A stretch of DNA of 64,000 nt from Acidilobaceae archaeon (GCA_027037535.1 JALVZQ010000007.1:248001-312000), one strand, 5' to 3'. Positions 26,652-36,257 are shown, counted from the first letter of the stretch. Numbers and translations are program-made. The notes: generated from the sequence alone by a model not told the origin.

Positions 26652-27299
26652 TTATTTCCCGGGAAGATAACTATTGAGAATACTCGAAAACCTCGTCATT
26701 AACGAGGAAAAATCATTTCCTCCAATGTCAAGTCCAATATAAAGAGCATATAATAAGATAGTACCAGCAACGATTACAAATATTGTCCTAGTCTTCAGCG
26801 TGTGCGGATGCTTTAGGCTTCTAGCTATAACTAGTCCCAGGATCGTCGTATAGGAGAAGAAAAGTCCACCTATAGCACTGTGCACCACGCTGAAAGCCGA
26901 GGACAATATTGTTGAGTCAGACAGTGATCCTATTATGCATAACCAGACTATAGTCGACGCCGCGTATCCGGACAAGCCAGCTGTTACAAGGCTTAAGCTT
27001 CCATAGAATAGAATATTGTACTTGTTTATTAGACAATGTGGTGTGGCACCCTCTAGATATAATACAATATAGGATACGGCGCCAGCTACCATTGGTGTAA
27101 GTATAGCAGCGCCTAATGCTCTATAGGGCCTAAGCTTCCCTAAATAATATACTGGAATGGGATAGAATATCAGGCTTGCAGTAATTGTTGCAATTGTTGG
27201 ATTACCTGTTGCTTTATAGACGAGACCTGTACTTGCAGCAGCTATTATTATCATTATAGAGCTGAGCAGTCCCTTACTCTTTTTTCGTTTTGTACTCAT
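26652..27299 (-). CDS. Hypothetical integral membrane protein
   Basis: The 215-residue protein has a basic N-terminus (KRKKSK) and about six hydrophobic helices spread over its length, with short loops. There are no charged residues within helices that would suggest ion coupling, and I do not recognise the family. It is on the opposite strand to mtnA, and the 3' ends converge across 85 bases. The gene is separate from the JAMM/phosphoesterase pair by about 100 bases of non-coding sequence. Function unknown. Confidence 0.65.
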   Translation of the reverse strand: MSTKRKKSKGLLSSIMIIIAAASTGLVYKATGNPTIATITASLIFYPIPVYYLGKLRPYRALGAAILTPMVAGAVSYIVLYLEGATPHCLINKYNILFYGSLSLVTAGLSGYAASTIVWLCIIGSLSDSTILSSAFSVVHSAIGGLFFSYTTILGLVIARSLKHPHTLKTRTIFVIVAGTILLYALYIGLDIGGNDFSSLMTRFSSILNSYLPGK

Positions 27300-27397
27300 A
27301 TCTTTGCACCGCGAATATCCCTAGGCCCCTATGTAGGGTGCCGTTATCTCTGTGCCAGATTAATTGTCTCCGTCTCTTGTCGAAATATCAATAAGTC

Positions 27398-27814
27398 CTA
27401 AACATATAAAAACTTAATAGATAGTTCTCGGAGATTTCCGCCAACCAATATATAGGCCCTAGTCTCCTGCTTTGACGCAATAATCCAAGGAACCCTCCAA
27501 AGCTCCATGCCTCTAAGATCCAGCCTGCTTGGGAAGGGCCTGCCGCAGGGATGGGTATGGAAAACAGCTACGAGGTCCAAACTATACTTCTCAGCTACAA
27601 GATGACCCACGACGATGTCCCAGGGATCCATCTCGAACCTAACACTGCTATCTTCTATGTTCCTAGTAGGAAAGAAAACACGGCAGATGGCCACGTCATC
27701 GATAATTTCACCGAAGAAAAGCCCAGTCTGCTCGGTATCGTATCTAAGTAAAGCATCTATTATGGTCCTGAAGCCTGAGCAATCTATTTTCTCTGGCAAC
27801 AGCCTCTCCTTCAT
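27398..27814 (-). CDS. JAMM/MPN+ metalloprotease-like protein
   Basis: The 138-residue protein carries an intact JAMM zinc site: Glu36 in GLFFGEI, then His86-x-His88-x7-Ser96-x2-Asp99 in HTHPCGRPFPSRLD. This is the motif of Rpn11/CSN5 and archaeal desampylases, which cut isopeptide bonds to ubiquitin-like proteins; related bacterial enzymes process sulfur carriers. The window also encodes a ubiquitin-like sulfur carrier (62894-63088), a conceivable substrate by inference. The start overlaps the stop of the upstream phosphoesterase as ATGA, so the two are translationally coupled. Confidence 0.85.
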   Translation of the reverse strand: MKERLLPEKIDCSGFRTIIDALLRYDTEQTGLFFGEIIDDVAICRVFFPTRNIEDSSVRFEMDPWDIVVGHLVAEKYSLDLVAVFHTHPCGRPFPSRLDLRGMELWRVPWIIASKQETRAYILVGGNLRELSIKFLYV

Positions 27815-28326
27815 AAGTCAATGAACCTCACGTCCATAGATTGTATATCAAGCAAGGCAATACTAGGCTTATCTAATACACCTGCAGCCTCTCCGGGATT
27901 AAGCACAAGTTTACCCTCGACGATCTGCTTATCTCTCATATGTGTATGACCGTATAGAATTATGTCCCATTCTCCCCCTCTGGCGATTGAATATACAATA
28001 GACTTCGTCATATCAGGGCTGCCATAGCCATGAACCATGAGAATACGCTTACCACTAATCATTAGTTCGTGAGGTGGTTCATACAGCTCTACGCCAAGGC
28101 CTTGAGCAACTCTCTGTAAACCTAGTTTTTCGCCGCAATTATTACCATAGATGCCCACCACACGTATCCCTTCAAGGACTTCTGCAAGGGCCATTAGCGT
28201 GAATGGAGCCACTATGTCTCCTAGATGTAGAACAATATCTACTCCTGCATCCTTGAATATTTTCGCGGCTTTACGCGTGTTAGAGATATTGTCATGTGTA
28301 TCACTTATAACTCCCACGAGAACCAT
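27811..28326 (-). CDS. YfcE/MJ0936-type metallophosphoesterase
   Basis: The protein has 171 residues from ATG 28326; a GTG at 28338 would add four, but GGGGGAG lies just before the ATG. Motifs of the calcineurin-like phosphoesterases appear in order: GVISDTHDN, LHLGDI, GNNCGE, MVHGYG and GHTHMRD, giving a dinuclear metal site. MJ0936-type enzymes hydrolyse phosphodiesters with manganese or nickel; the natural substrate is unsettled. It precedes the JAMM gene in an overlapping pair and is divergent from the glyoxylate reductase gene. Confidence 0.87.
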   Translation of the reverse strand: MVLVGVISDTHDNISNTRKAAKIFKDAGVDIVLHLGDIVAPFTLMALAEVLEGIRVVGIYGNNCGEKLGLQRVAQGLGVELYEPPHELMISGKRILMVHGYGSPDMTKSIVYSIARGGEWDIILYGHTHMRDKQIVEGKLVLNPGEAAGVLDKPSIALLDIQSMDVRFIDL

Positions 28327-28425
28327 TATCTCCCCCACTATACTATAGTAGTGAATATACTATATTGTACTTCAACATATATTTCCGGCATACAGGACTA
28401 ATTAGATAAATGGTGAAACAATAAA

Positions 28426-29442
28426 ATGCCTAAACCAAAGGTTTTCGCCACAAGGAAACTACCTGGAAATGTATTTGAGCGGCTAAGCGAATACTACGAG
28501 GTAGAAGTCTGGCCAGAATACACTGCTCCACCCTACGAGGTATTAATAGAAAAAGCAAAACAGAGCGACGCCCTAATAACACTCTTAACTGACAAAATAG
28601 ACTGCAACCTGCTGGAATCGGCACAGCCACGTCTACGCATAGTATCACAATATGCTGTAGGATACGATAACATAGATATAGAGTGTGCAACTAGACTAGG
28701 AGTATACGTCACTAATACGCCTGGTGTCCTAACAGATGCAACAGCAGACCTGACATGGGCACTGATAATGGCGATAACCAGGCGTATTGTAGAAGCAGAC
28801 AAATTCGTGAGATCCGGAGAGTGGTATAGGAGTGGTACAGGATGGCATCCTATGATGCTCCTAGGCTTCGAGATAACCGGTAAGACTCTAGGCATAATAG
28901 GAATGGGTAGGATAGGAAGAGCAGTAGCACAGCGAGCGAAAGGGTTCAGAATGAGGATAATCTACTATGATAAGTATAGGTTACCCGAAGAAATGGAAAA
29001 GGAGCTGGGAGCAGAATACGTGGATCTAGAGACTCTGCTAAGAGAAGCTGACGTAATATCGATACATACCCCATTAACGCCGGAGACATACCACATGATA
29101 GGAGAAGAACAGCTCAAGAAAATGAAGAAAACAGCTTATCTCGTAAACACGTCACGAGGAAAAGTAATAGATACAGAGGCACTCGTCAAAGCTCTAAAAG
29201 AGAAATGGATAGCGGGGGCCGCACTGGATGTATTCGAAGAGGAGCCTATAAGCCCAGATCACCCCCTAACAAAGCTAGATAACGTTGTGCTGACACCACA
29301 TATAGGAAGCGCGACCTGGGAGACTAGGACCAGGATGGCCGATATCGTGGCAGAAAACCTCATAGCTTTCGCCAAGGGAGAAGTGCCTCCAACACTCGTT
29401 AACAAAGACGTTCTTAAAGTGAGATCTCCAGGCTTCAAGTAA
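28426..29442 (+). CDS. gyaR: D-2-hydroxyacid dehydrogenase, probably glyoxylate reductase
   Basis: The 338-residue protein has the Rossmann motif [11 protein letters not shown] near residue 165 followed by an acidic strand end (YYDKY), the catalytic Arg in [13 protein letters not shown], the Glu in DVFEEEP, and the catalytic His in [13 protein letters not shown]. It matches archaeal glyoxylate/hydroxypyruvate reductases of the GyaR type, reducing glyoxylate to glycolate with NAD(P)H. Other 2-oxoacids are possible. GGTGAAA lies 9 bases before the ATG. It heads a same-strand run with a DUF2283 protein and a HAD phosphatase, but the 83-base gap suggests separate transcripts. Confidence 0.87.
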   Translation: MPKPKVFATRKLPGNVFERLSEYYEVEVWPEYTAPPYEVLIEKAKQSDALITLLTDKIDCNLLESAQPRLRIVSQYAVGYDNIDIECATRLGVYVTNTPGVLTDATADLTWALIMAITRRIVEADKFVRSGEWYRSGTGWHPMMLLGFEITGKTLGIIGMGRIGRAVAQRAKGFRMRIIYYDKYRLPEEMEKELGAEYVDLETLLREADVISIHTPLTPETYHMIGEEQLKKMKKTAYLVNTSRGKVIDTEALVKALKEKWIAGAALDVFEEEPISPDHPLTKLDNVVLTPHIGSATWETRTRMADIVAENLIAFAKGEVPPTLVNKDVLKVRSPGFK

Positions 29443-29525
29443 CCTTATTATTCCTGAGAATATACTTTTTCCTCTACCTGTATGCTGAATGAATTCTGGG
29501 AACGTTGAACTGAGGTGTGGGGATT

Positions 29526-29768
29526 ATGAGTGAAGATAGGCTGAAAGAGTATCAGGAGGCATTGAATAGAGCCCGGGAATTAAAGATTGCCGATATAGAA
29601 AAGCTCTGGATAGAATACGACAAGCAGAGCGATATCCTATACATTAATTTTGGCACAGAAGAGCCAGATGAAAGCATAATGATCGGCGACGACGTAGTAG
29701 TTGGCATAAAAGACGACAAAATAGTTGGTATAACAATATTCGAATTTTCGAAAAGAGCAGGACTCTAA
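29526..29768 (+). CDS. DUF2283 family protein
   Basis: The small, acidic protein has 80 residues from ATG 29526 (GAGGTG lies 8 bases upstream; the GTG at 29517 is inside that site). Its C-terminal half, IEYDKQSDILYINFG followed by GIKDDKIVGITIFEFS, is the characteristic DUF2283 pattern of short beta strands. The family is widespread and of unknown function. Here it is preceded by a charged helix. It is close to the HAD phosphatase downstream (44 bases) and could be co-transcribed. Confidence 0.78.
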   Translation: MSEDRLKEYQEALNRARELKIADIEKLWIEYDKQSDILYINFGTEEPDESIMIGDDVVVGIKDDKIVGITIFEFSKRAGL

Positions 29769-29812
29769 CACAAACCTTAATAGAGTTAGTCCAGCTTGGA
29801 GAGTTGAGAAAA

Positions 29813-30517
29813 ATGCCGCGGAAAATCAAAATGGTATTGTTTGATATGGATGGAGTGTTAGTTCCAATAAAGAGTAGCTGGGAATATATCCATAAACTCC
29901 TTGGAGTAGACGAGGACGCAAGAAAGCTTATAGACCAGTTTGAGAAGGGAGAAATAAACTATATACAGTGGATGGAACTAGACACGGGCCTATGGGTAAG
30001 AGCTACAAACGGAGAACTAACTATATGGAAGCTACGAGAAATGTTCGAACATGTACAGGTTAGAGAGACCGCGGTGAAAATAGCAAAATGGCTACGTAGA
30101 AAAAGTATAGTTATAGGAATTGTCAGCGCTGGTATAGATCTTCTTGCAAAAAGAGTAGCAGAAGAGATAGGAGCAGATATCTGGTTAGCTAACCAATTAT
30201 CATACGATAAAAGAGGAAGGCTTATCCCCGGGGGGAAGCCGCTTGTTGGAGTTAGAAAAGATCGAGTAGTAAAACGTATAGCGGGGGAGTATGGTGTCCC
30301 TCTAAGTAACGTGATGTTCGTAGGGGATAGTGTGTGGGATAAGGAGGCAATGAGTATCGTTGGATACCCCGTTATTTATGGCGACTGTCAGCATCCGGAA
30401 CTAGAGAACGTTGCAAAGTACAGAATATCCTGTCTTGACGAGCTACCGGATCTTATAACCTGTATAGAAGATGGAGCAGACTGTTCTCGCTGGAGAATAA
30501 TTAAAAAGAAAGAGTAG
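29813..30517 (+). CDS. HAD-family phosphatase (SerB-like)
   Basis: The protein has 234 residues from ATG 29813, which follows a GGAGAG site; a TTG at 29804 would add three. HAD motifs are complete: nucleophile FDMDGVLVP, motif II Ser in GIVSAG, the motif III Lys region, and motif IV GDSVWDKEAM. The helical cap after motif I resembles phosphoserine phosphatase-like (HAD-IB) enzymes. The substrate is unknown. A cysteine-rich tail (Cys at the ISC, LITC and DCS positions) is unusual and may be structural. It converges on the isocitrate dehydrogenase gene with a 16-base gap. Confidence 0.82.
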   Translation: MPRKIKMVLFDMDGVLVPIKSSWEYIHKLLGVDEDARKLIDQFEKGEINYIQWMELDTGLWVRATNGELTIWKLREMFEHVQVRETAVKIAKWLRRKSIVIGIVSAGIDLLAKRVAEEIGADIWLANQLSYDKRGRLIPGGKPLVGVRKDRVVKRIAGEYGVPLSNVMFVGDSVWDKEAMSIVGYPVIYGDCQHPELENVAKYRISCLDELPDLITCIEDGADCSRWRIIKKKE

Positions 30518-30533
30518 GCTTCGGGAAGAGGTC

Positions 30534-31826
30534 TTACTGTTTTCCTAGGACTTCTCCTAGATCGGCCTCTTTGATGAAGCCGACTAGGGCGTCCGTATAT
30601 TCTGTTGTCTTTACAGGCTCTACTCCGGGCATGTGTCTTGCAAGGTCGTATGTTACTATCTTTTCTGATATTGCTTTTCTTATAGCGTATTCAACCACTG
30701 GTCTTACTTCTCTCCATCCCATGAAGTCTGCTACTAATAGAACTCCACTTAGTATTTCTGCTGTTGGGTTTATGACGTTCTTTCCAGCATACTTTGGCGC
30801 TGTTCCGTGTACGGGTTCTCCTACAGCTATGGCGTCTCCCATGTTCATTCCGGGAGCCATTCCTATTCCTCCTACTAGAGCGTTTGCCTCGTCGCTGATA
30901 TAGTCTCCGTTTAGGTTGGGTGTTACTATTACCTCGTAGTCCCATGGCCTGGTAATAATCTGCTGTAGCATGTTGTCCGCAATCCTATCGTTTACGAGGA
31001 TCTTGCCCTCGGGGAGCTGGCCATTGTACTTCTCCCAGAGCTCCTCCTCTGTTACTACGTATTCTCTGAACTCCTGGACTGCGACCTCATAAGCCCATGC
31101 TCTGAATGCTCCCTCAGTGTACTTCATTATGTTGCCTTTGTGCATTATTGTTACATGCTTGTTGCCGTGGCTTATAGCCCATTCCATTGCTCTTCTCATG
31201 TGTCTCTTTGTCTTGAACTCGCTAATTGGCTTGATTCCTATTCCGCTGTCCTTGGGTAGCTCGATACCGAATTCTTTCTTGAGGAATTCTATTATCTTGA
31301 GTGCCTCCTGGCTACCCATAGGCCACTCGATACCAGCGTATACGTCCTCTGTGTTCTCTCTGAAGACGACGAAGTTTACCTTGTCGGCATACCTGTGCGG
31401 GGCTGGCTGGCCATACCACTTGACTGGCCTTATGTTGCTGTAGAGGTCGAGGAGCATTCTTATCGCGACGTTGAGGCTCCTGAAACCACTGCCAACAGGG
31501 GTTGTGAGAGGGCCCTTGAGGCCAAGTCTCGTCATCTTTATAGCTTCAATCGTAGCCTCGGGTAGAAGCTTGCCACAAAGTTGTTGTGCTTTTTCGCCAG
31601 CTGCCATTTCCCACCAGACGATTTTTCTCTGTGTACCGTATACTTTCGAGATTGCAGCGTCGAGGACTTTTCTAGCGCTCGCCATTATTTCGGGGCCTAT
31701 TCCGTCTCCCTCAATAAATACTACGACAGGGTTATCTGGTACGACGACTTTTCCATCGACAACCTTTGCAAGCTGTCCCTCTGCCGGAGGCTTAAGCTCC
31801 TCCGGTGTACATGGGATACCGGCCAA
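30534..31826 (-). CDS. icd: Isocitrate dehydrogenase (probably NADP-dependent)
   Basis: The 430-residue protein matches the hyperthermophilic archaeal isocitrate dehydrogenases over its full length, closely resembling that of Aeropyrum pernix as I recall it. Visible are the substrate Ser loop SGFRSLNVAIR, FRENTEDVYAGIEW, the metal Asp region ITRPWDYEVIVTPNLNGDY, and the cofactor segment HGTAPKYAGKNVINP. It oxidatively decarboxylates isocitrate to 2-oxoglutarate. The start is TTG, with GGTGAT just upstream. A TATA-like element lies at 31860-31873. NADP preference is inferred from family. Confidence 0.93.
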   Translation of the reverse strand: MAGIPCTPEELKPPAEGQLAKVVDGKVVVPDNPVVVFIEGDGIGPEIMASARKVLDAAISKVYGTQRKIVWWEMAAGEKAQQLCGKLLPEATIEAIKMTRLGLKGPLTTPVGSGFRSLNVAIRMLLDLYSNIRPVKWYGQPAPHRYADKVNFVVFRENTEDVYAGIEWPMGSQEALKIIEFLKKEFGIELPKDSGIGIKPISEFKTKRHMRRAMEWAISHGNKHVTIMHKGNIMKYTEGAFRAWAYEVAVQEFREYVVTEEELWEKYNGQLPEGKILVNDRIADNMLQQIITRPWDYEVIVTPNLNGDYISDEANALVGGIGMAPGMNMGDAIAVGEPVHGTAPKYAGKNVINPTAEILSGVLLVADFMGWREVRPVVEYAIRKAISEKIVTYDLARHMPGVEPVKTTEYTDALVGFIKEADLGEVLGKQ

Positions 31827-31859
31827 TTATTATCACCATGCTATTATCCGCGTAGCTGC

Positions 31860-31873
31860 AAATATTAAAAACA
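31860..31873 (-). promoter_or_regulatory. Predicted TATA promoter of icd
   Basis: The minus strand reads TTTTTAATATTTGC. Initiation about 25 bases downstream would leave a leader of roughly 15 bases that includes the GGTGAT ribosome site before the TTG start. The gap 31874-32022 is AT-rich and holds nothing else I can support. Confidence 0.4.
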
Positions 31874-32022
31874 ATAGATAGAATATAGTAATGTGCTATA
31901 CCCAAAATATTATATAAAAGTGCAGAAGAATCCTAATAAGTAGAGTGTAATTGAACAGTAGCATAATAAAAATAAATAAAAGTAAATACCATTATGTTAT
32001 TCTCCTAGATCAATGTATATGA

Positions 32023-32799
32023 CTAGACGTATTTTCCTATTGAAAGGCCAACTGCGTATAACAGTCCTATTATACCCGCGGCTACAAGTATCCCGGTTAT
32101 ATATGTCAGACTGATACTATATCGGAGATTATCAGGATACGAGATTATTTTTTCTCCGGCGTCAATGTTGATCTTGCTTACTTTATAGTTGTATACTGCA
32201 ATGTCAGGATAAGACTCCTGGCCATACACCTTCTTGTAATAGGTATCGCTCTCTAGGAGGATTCCTGTAGCCGGATCATATTTACCATCATATTTTTCCA
32301 GTACGTATACAGCGGTTGCTGGGTTTCCTACAAGTTGCTTGACCTCGCGCGTGATATTTATACTAAGCCAGCTTCCATACGGGGTCGAGACCCTAGAACG
32401 ATTATCCTGTACTAGGACATCACGGGGAAGTATTACGCTGAAATTATAGGCATTACCGGCAATATATGCTGGATATACATACATGCCGCTAGCCGATGAG
32501 AAGAGATAGTAGAGAGTTTCATTTACACAGTCCGCCTTTAGGACTGCAACGGCGACGGGCCCGGTAAGGGACTGTACACTCGTTCCATTATTCCAGTACA
32601 TGTTTAGACTTGTTTCATATTGTAAGGTGACGCTAGTTAGATTAACTAAGTAATCATATTCGCCGCAGGCCTGTCCTTTAAACGCGTCTGGCTCCAGGCT
32701 AAGCTTGCTAGTGTAGCTTGTATAGATATAGACGCCTGATAGTATGACGATGAGCGATATAATAATTGACAGCATTATCAATGCGGATTCACGTGCCAA
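32023..32799 (-). CDS. Hypothetical membrane-anchored extracytoplasmic protein
   Basis: The 258-residue protein has an N-terminal membrane helix (ALIMLSIIISLIVILSGVYIY), a beta-rich outer domain of about 200 residues with several N-x-S/T sites, and a C-terminal membrane helix (ITGILVAAGIIGLLYAVGL). I do not recognise the family. The start is TTG with GGTG upstream. It lies 85 bases after the site-2 protease gene on the same strand. A single-pass protein with an exposed domain next to such a protease could be a substrate, which is speculation. Confidence 0.65.
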   Translation of the reverse strand: MARESALIMLSIIISLIVILSGVYIYTSYTSKLSLEPDAFKGQACGEYDYLVNLTSVTLQYETSLNMYWNNGTSVQSLTGPVAVAVLKADCVNETLYYLFSSASGMYVYPAYIAGNAYNFSVILPRDVLVQDNRSRVSTPYGSWLSINITREVKQLVGNPATAVYVLEKYDGKYDPATGILLESDTYYKKVYGQESYPDIAVYNYKVSKINIDAGEKIISYPDNLRYSISLTYITGILVAAGIIGLLYAVGLSIGKYV

Positions 32800-32884
32800 C
32801 TTCCACGCACCAGGGCTTTATAGATGGTATAAAGGATACTATTTACGGTTTGTTATCATTATCATTCGAGATATTAATAATGAG

Positions 32885-34015
32885 CTAGGAGAAAGTGAGC
32901 TTTGTCAAGCTCATCAACGATATAACAGCCGCTAACGTTAGAACACCTACTAGGACTGTTAGTATAGCAGCTTTTTCCTCACCAACCTTTGGTGCGAGAA
33001 GATCTCGTAGTATTTGAGCGCCGTCAGTGTATAGCATGCCGCCCGGTAAAGGGATAGCTAGTGGAGCAGCATTTACTAGTGCTAGGCTGAAGTTGATAAT
33101 GTATAGTGCCCTAAGCAAGGAGACTACTACTGCATGATCATAGCTCTGTTTAATGTATATTCCTATGAGTGTTTCCCCGGCAGGTTTCACAACAGTAATA
33201 TTCTCTATGTTGCCATCAGGCAATTTCACGGTGAGAGTAACACTAACGGTCTTATTTGTGTTATGAAGGTTAATTTCTTTAAACAACTCAGCGAGCTCCC
33301 GTGTATTGTTCACAGGTATCCCGTTAACTCCTATAATTATCATCCCTGGTCTTAGACCTGCATCCCAGGCAGGACTATCTTCTACTACGTTCGTAATCAA
33401 TACACCTGACTCCCAGGCGACAGCAGCCTGCGATAGTAGGCCGAGGACAATAAATGTGAGAATAATGTTTGCTCCGACCCCTGCACTATATACAAGGAGC
33501 TTATTCTTTACAGGTGCTCTCTTCAATTCTTCCTCGTCAGGTTCGACGAAGGCTGCTGGTATAAACAGGAACAATGCTATTCCTGCGTCTTTAACCTTGA
33601 CACGTACTGCTCTGGCAACGAAGGCGTGTGCCATCTCATGAAAGAATGCTGCTACCCCGACCGCGAAGAATACATAGAGTGTATCAACTAGTCCCAGTGT
33701 AACTCCAGGTATCAAGGGGCTGAAACCGGCTACTGGTTGCTCCGGCTGCTTTATGTATTTTAAGACAATAAGGTCCCCGACATAATAATAGAATAACCCA
33801 GCACTAACAGCGAGGAGAACCACGCTTATCCAGCCATAGACTATTAGTAGCTTTCTCTTCTTCCCCTCTGGCATAGGGTCAAGGCTTATTCCTGCCCTAA
33901 TAAGTAACGCTCCCGGATACACCTCTATTTTGCCCTTCTTATCTCTCCCAAGCAGATATACTATTGTCCAGAATCCCAGGAGTCCCGCTATGAATGCTAA
34001 AACCGTGCTACTCAT
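32885..34015 (-). CDS. Site-2-type membrane metalloprotease (M50) with PDZ domain
   Basis: The 376-residue protein has the zinc motif HEMAH at 126-130 inside a membrane helix and the third-ligand motif NAAPLAIPLPGG...YTDG near residue 325. A PDZ domain lies between them (AWDAGLRPGMIIIGVNGIPV). This is the layout of RseP/S2P proteases, which cut membrane proteins within the bilayer, often to release regulators. Seven or so hydrophobic segments are visible. It lies 2 bases after the sugar kinase gene. Substrate unknown. Confidence 0.9.
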   Translation of the reverse strand: MSSTVLAFIAGLLGFWTIVYLLGRDKKGKIEVYPGALLIRAGISLDPMPEGKKRKLLIVYGWISVVLLAVSAGLFYYYVGDLIVLKYIKQPEQPVAGFSPLIPGVTLGLVDTLYVFFAVGVAAFFHEMAHAFVARAVRVKVKDAGIALFLFIPAAFVEPDEEELKRAPVKNKLLVYSAGVGANIILTFIVLGLLSQAAVAWESGVLITNVVEDSPAWDAGLRPGMIIIGVNGIPVNNTRELAELFKEINLHNTNKTVSVTLTVKLPDGNIENITVVKPAGETLIGIYIKQSYDHAVVVSLLRALYIINFSLALVNAAPLAIPLPGGMLYTDGAQILRDLLAPKVGEEKAAILTVLVGVLTLAAVISLMSLTKLTFS

Positions 34016-34017
34016 TA

Positions 34018-34833
34018 TTATCCATCTCCAAGAGAGTGGGAGTCCGATGACAAGTTTTTAACCAAATCGTTTATAGTAGGAAGTATGTTATACGTGATTA
34101 TAGACGCCCACTCGACGCTCTCAACTACACTATAATCACGACAAAACCTATAAGCGAATAAAAATGTGAACACGTCGCCGGCCCCCGTTGGGTCATTTAA
34201 CTCTCCCACGGCATGACCTATTACTTCCACGCTATTTTCATGGACGAGTCTTATCGGTCCATAACCTGAAGTTTCAAGTATATGGCTCTTAACAATGTTG
34301 TAGATATCCTCAGCCTCCTTGTCGCTGGCATGGATAAAAGAAGCTACAATAGGAGGTAATCCTCGAGCTAGTCCTCTACGCTGTAGGCCTTGTATATCGA
34401 AGAAGATGCATTCATTATAGTTATGATATAGAAGGCTTGGAGTACCTATAGTTACTTCGCCATATACCGGTGATAATACCACTATATCGGGACGTATCTT
34501 TTCTATTGCGTTGAATATCGTAGAAGAGGGTAAAGCTGTTGCTGTGCCTATCATCGATGATACCCTGTTAACCCCCCGGTAAACATGCTCAAAAACTAAC
34601 CCCTCCACCCAAGGAAAATACGTACCAATCCATAATCCACCTAATTCTCCTATAACTCGAAGAGAACCCAGAGTCCTCCACCCAACAACACCAAGAACAT
34701 ATACTTCTAGATCGAGCTCCAATACAGAGGCAGCTGCAGAAACATAAATACCAGGACCACCATACCTTACAGTTCTCTCTCTATCAACAACTACGATATC
34801 ATGAGTAGGACCCCCAACCACCAACACCCGCAA
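34018..34833 (-). CDS. PfkB/ribokinase-family sugar kinase
   Basis: The chosen TTG at 34833 gives a 271-residue protein beginning RVLVVGGPTHDI, with GGTG 6 bases upstream. Longer versions reaching ATG 34902 add a hydrophobic stretch unlike the family. The PfkB signature with catalytic Asp appears as NDPTGAGDVFTF, and GGPGIYVSAAA matches the sugar-binding region. It phosphorylates a sugar or nucleoside with ATP; which one is unknown. The first 90 or so codons are T/G-ending and the rest A/C-ending, with a switch near 34560. It is first in an operon with the M50 protease. Confidence 0.8.
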   Translation of the reverse strand: MRVLVVGGPTHDIVVVDRERTVRYGGPGIYVSAAASVLELDLEVYVLGVVGWRTLGSLRVIGELGGLWIGTYFPWVEGLVFEHVYRGVNRVSSMIGTATALPSSTIFNAIEKIRPDIVVLSPVYGEVTIGTPSLLYHNYNECIFFDIQGLQRRGLARGLPPIVASFIHASDKEAEDIYNIVKSHILETSGYGPIRLVHENSVEVIGHAVGELNDPTGAGDVFTFLFAYRFCRDYSVVESVEWASIITYNILPTINDLVKNLSSDSHSLGDG

Positions 34834-34969
34834 GCACAACACCAAAATATAGTAACACGATGACATCATAATTATTGAACCGCCCCAAGGAATAAGAACC
34901 ATACAGGCACAAAATCAAAGAACGGAACATGAACCCGGATAAAATACTAGTCTAACAGAGGATACTAAG

Positions 34970-35656
34970 ATGAAAAGAAACTGCCCTGATCAAACACTGC
35001 GAGCAGAAATACACGTTCACACAACAGCCAGCGACGGCTCAATGAGCCCAGACCAACTAATAAAGCTAGCAAAGAAAAAACACCTGGACACAATAGCTAT
35101 AACGGACCACGACACCTTCAGAGGAGCCAGTCTAGCTCTAAGAATAAGTAAACTCATGGACGATCCTCCCCTCATCATACCAGGGGCAGAGATAAGAACA
35201 GTAGACCACGGAGACATAATAGTATTGTGCCAAGAACCACACGAAGACTATCCCAAATACCTTGACGAGCTCAAAGACTGGGGGAAAGAAAACAACTGCA
35301 TCCTTATAGCCGCACATCCATATCATATAGGCAGGCATAGTATAGGTAAAAGTATTAAAGAGAACCTAGACCTCGTAGATGCAATAGAAGTATGGAACAG
35401 CCGAGGCGTACCACTACTAAACTATCCAGCGATCAGACTAGCGGAGGAAACAGGTAAACCGTACACAAGCGGAAGCGATGCCCATGTGCCAAGAGAACTC
35501 GGAACAAGCCCTATACTATACTGCGACGATATCAGGGAACCTGCGGACTTATTTGATCTAATAACAAGTAAGAAAATTATCCCAGTGTTTGGAGTTCCAG
35601 GACCCGTAACCCTAGCCGAAATAGTGGCTTGGGCGATAATAAAGAGACTAGGCTAA
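34970..35656 (+). CDS. PHP-domain phosphoesterase
   Basis: The 228-residue protein has the PHP metal motifs in order: EIHVHTTASDGS, AITDHDTFRGA, PGAEIRT, AAHPYHIGRH and SGSDAHVPREL. It resembles the TrpH/YciV group, which remove phosphate from nucleotides or RNA 5' ends with three metal ions. The start has GAGG 8 bases upstream. It is divergent from the sugar kinase and overlaps the 3' end of the GIY-YIG gene by 9 bases. Coding strand is strongly A/C-rich. Confidence 0.87.
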   Translation: MKRNCPDQTLRAEIHVHTTASDGSMSPDQLIKLAKKKHLDTIAITDHDTFRGASLALRISKLMDDPPLIIPGAEIRTVDHGDIIVLCQEPHEDYPKYLDELKDWGKENNCILIAAHPYHIGRHSIGKSIKENLDLVDAIEVWNSRGVPLLNYPAIRLAEETGKPYTSGSDAHVPRELGTSPILYCDDIREPADLFDLITSKKIIPVFGVPGPVTLAEIVAWAIIKRLG

Positions 35657-36133
35657 TTGTTTCCTATCTACGAGGACGAATGATAATCCAAGGCTTCTAA
35701 AGCACTCTGGCAAGAGTTTTTCAACTAATATGGCGGGGTCTCCGCGGTAAACAAATAGATGAGTCCTGTTATACGGATCATCTCCAGATCCGAACCTGGA
35801 TGGTCCCTCCTCTAATACTAAAGAGCATTTCTCAGCCAGATCTTTCTCGGCACTCTTATTAGTAGTGCATCCGTAAAGAACGTATTGTATGTCAATGTCT
35901 TGGCGACTCGTCAAATAATCTATATGCCAGTATAGTTTCTTGCCGGACCTCGAGAGATGGCGCTTTAGCCGGGCAAGAAGGCCTCCAGGGCCCATAGCTG
36001 AACCGACATATACTAGTACTATATTTGGACTTAGGACTATCTCTATGCTGGATTTGCCGATTTTAGCTGTGCCATCTGATCTAGGGACCATTACTAGGAG
36101 ATATACTCCTTTGCATCTAGGAATCGGTTCCAT
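35648..36133 (-). CDS. GIY-YIG-type Uri nuclease (DUF123)
   Basis: The 161-residue protein shows GVYLLVM, then VYVGSAMGPGGLLARLKRHL and YWHIDYLTS, the pattern of the DUF123/COG1833 Uri endonuclease group within the GIY-YIG superfamily. Related domains occur fused to endonuclease III in archaea, suggesting DNA repair, though catalytic activity is not established here. Later Cys and His residues may stabilise the fold. GGAGGAAAG lies 10 bases before the ATG. Its stop overlaps the converging PHP gene. Confidence 0.83.
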   Translation of the reverse strand: MEPIPRCKGVYLLVMVPRSDGTAKIGKSSIEIVLSPNIVLVYVGSAMGPGGLLARLKRHLSRSGKKLYWHIDYLTSRQDIDIQYVLYGCTTNKSAEKDLAEKCSLVLEEGPSRFGSGDDPYNRTHLFVYRGDPAILVEKLLPECFRSLGLSFVLVDRKQLA

Positions 36134-36257
36134 TTCTTGCTTTCCTCCTCATGATGTATTCCTCCTCGTAATGTGCCTGTTCATCATATGTCTCCTCTAT
36201 ATAAGTGCCCAATTAGAGGAATACATGTATCGGGGTTGACATCGGGAGGATTAAGCT

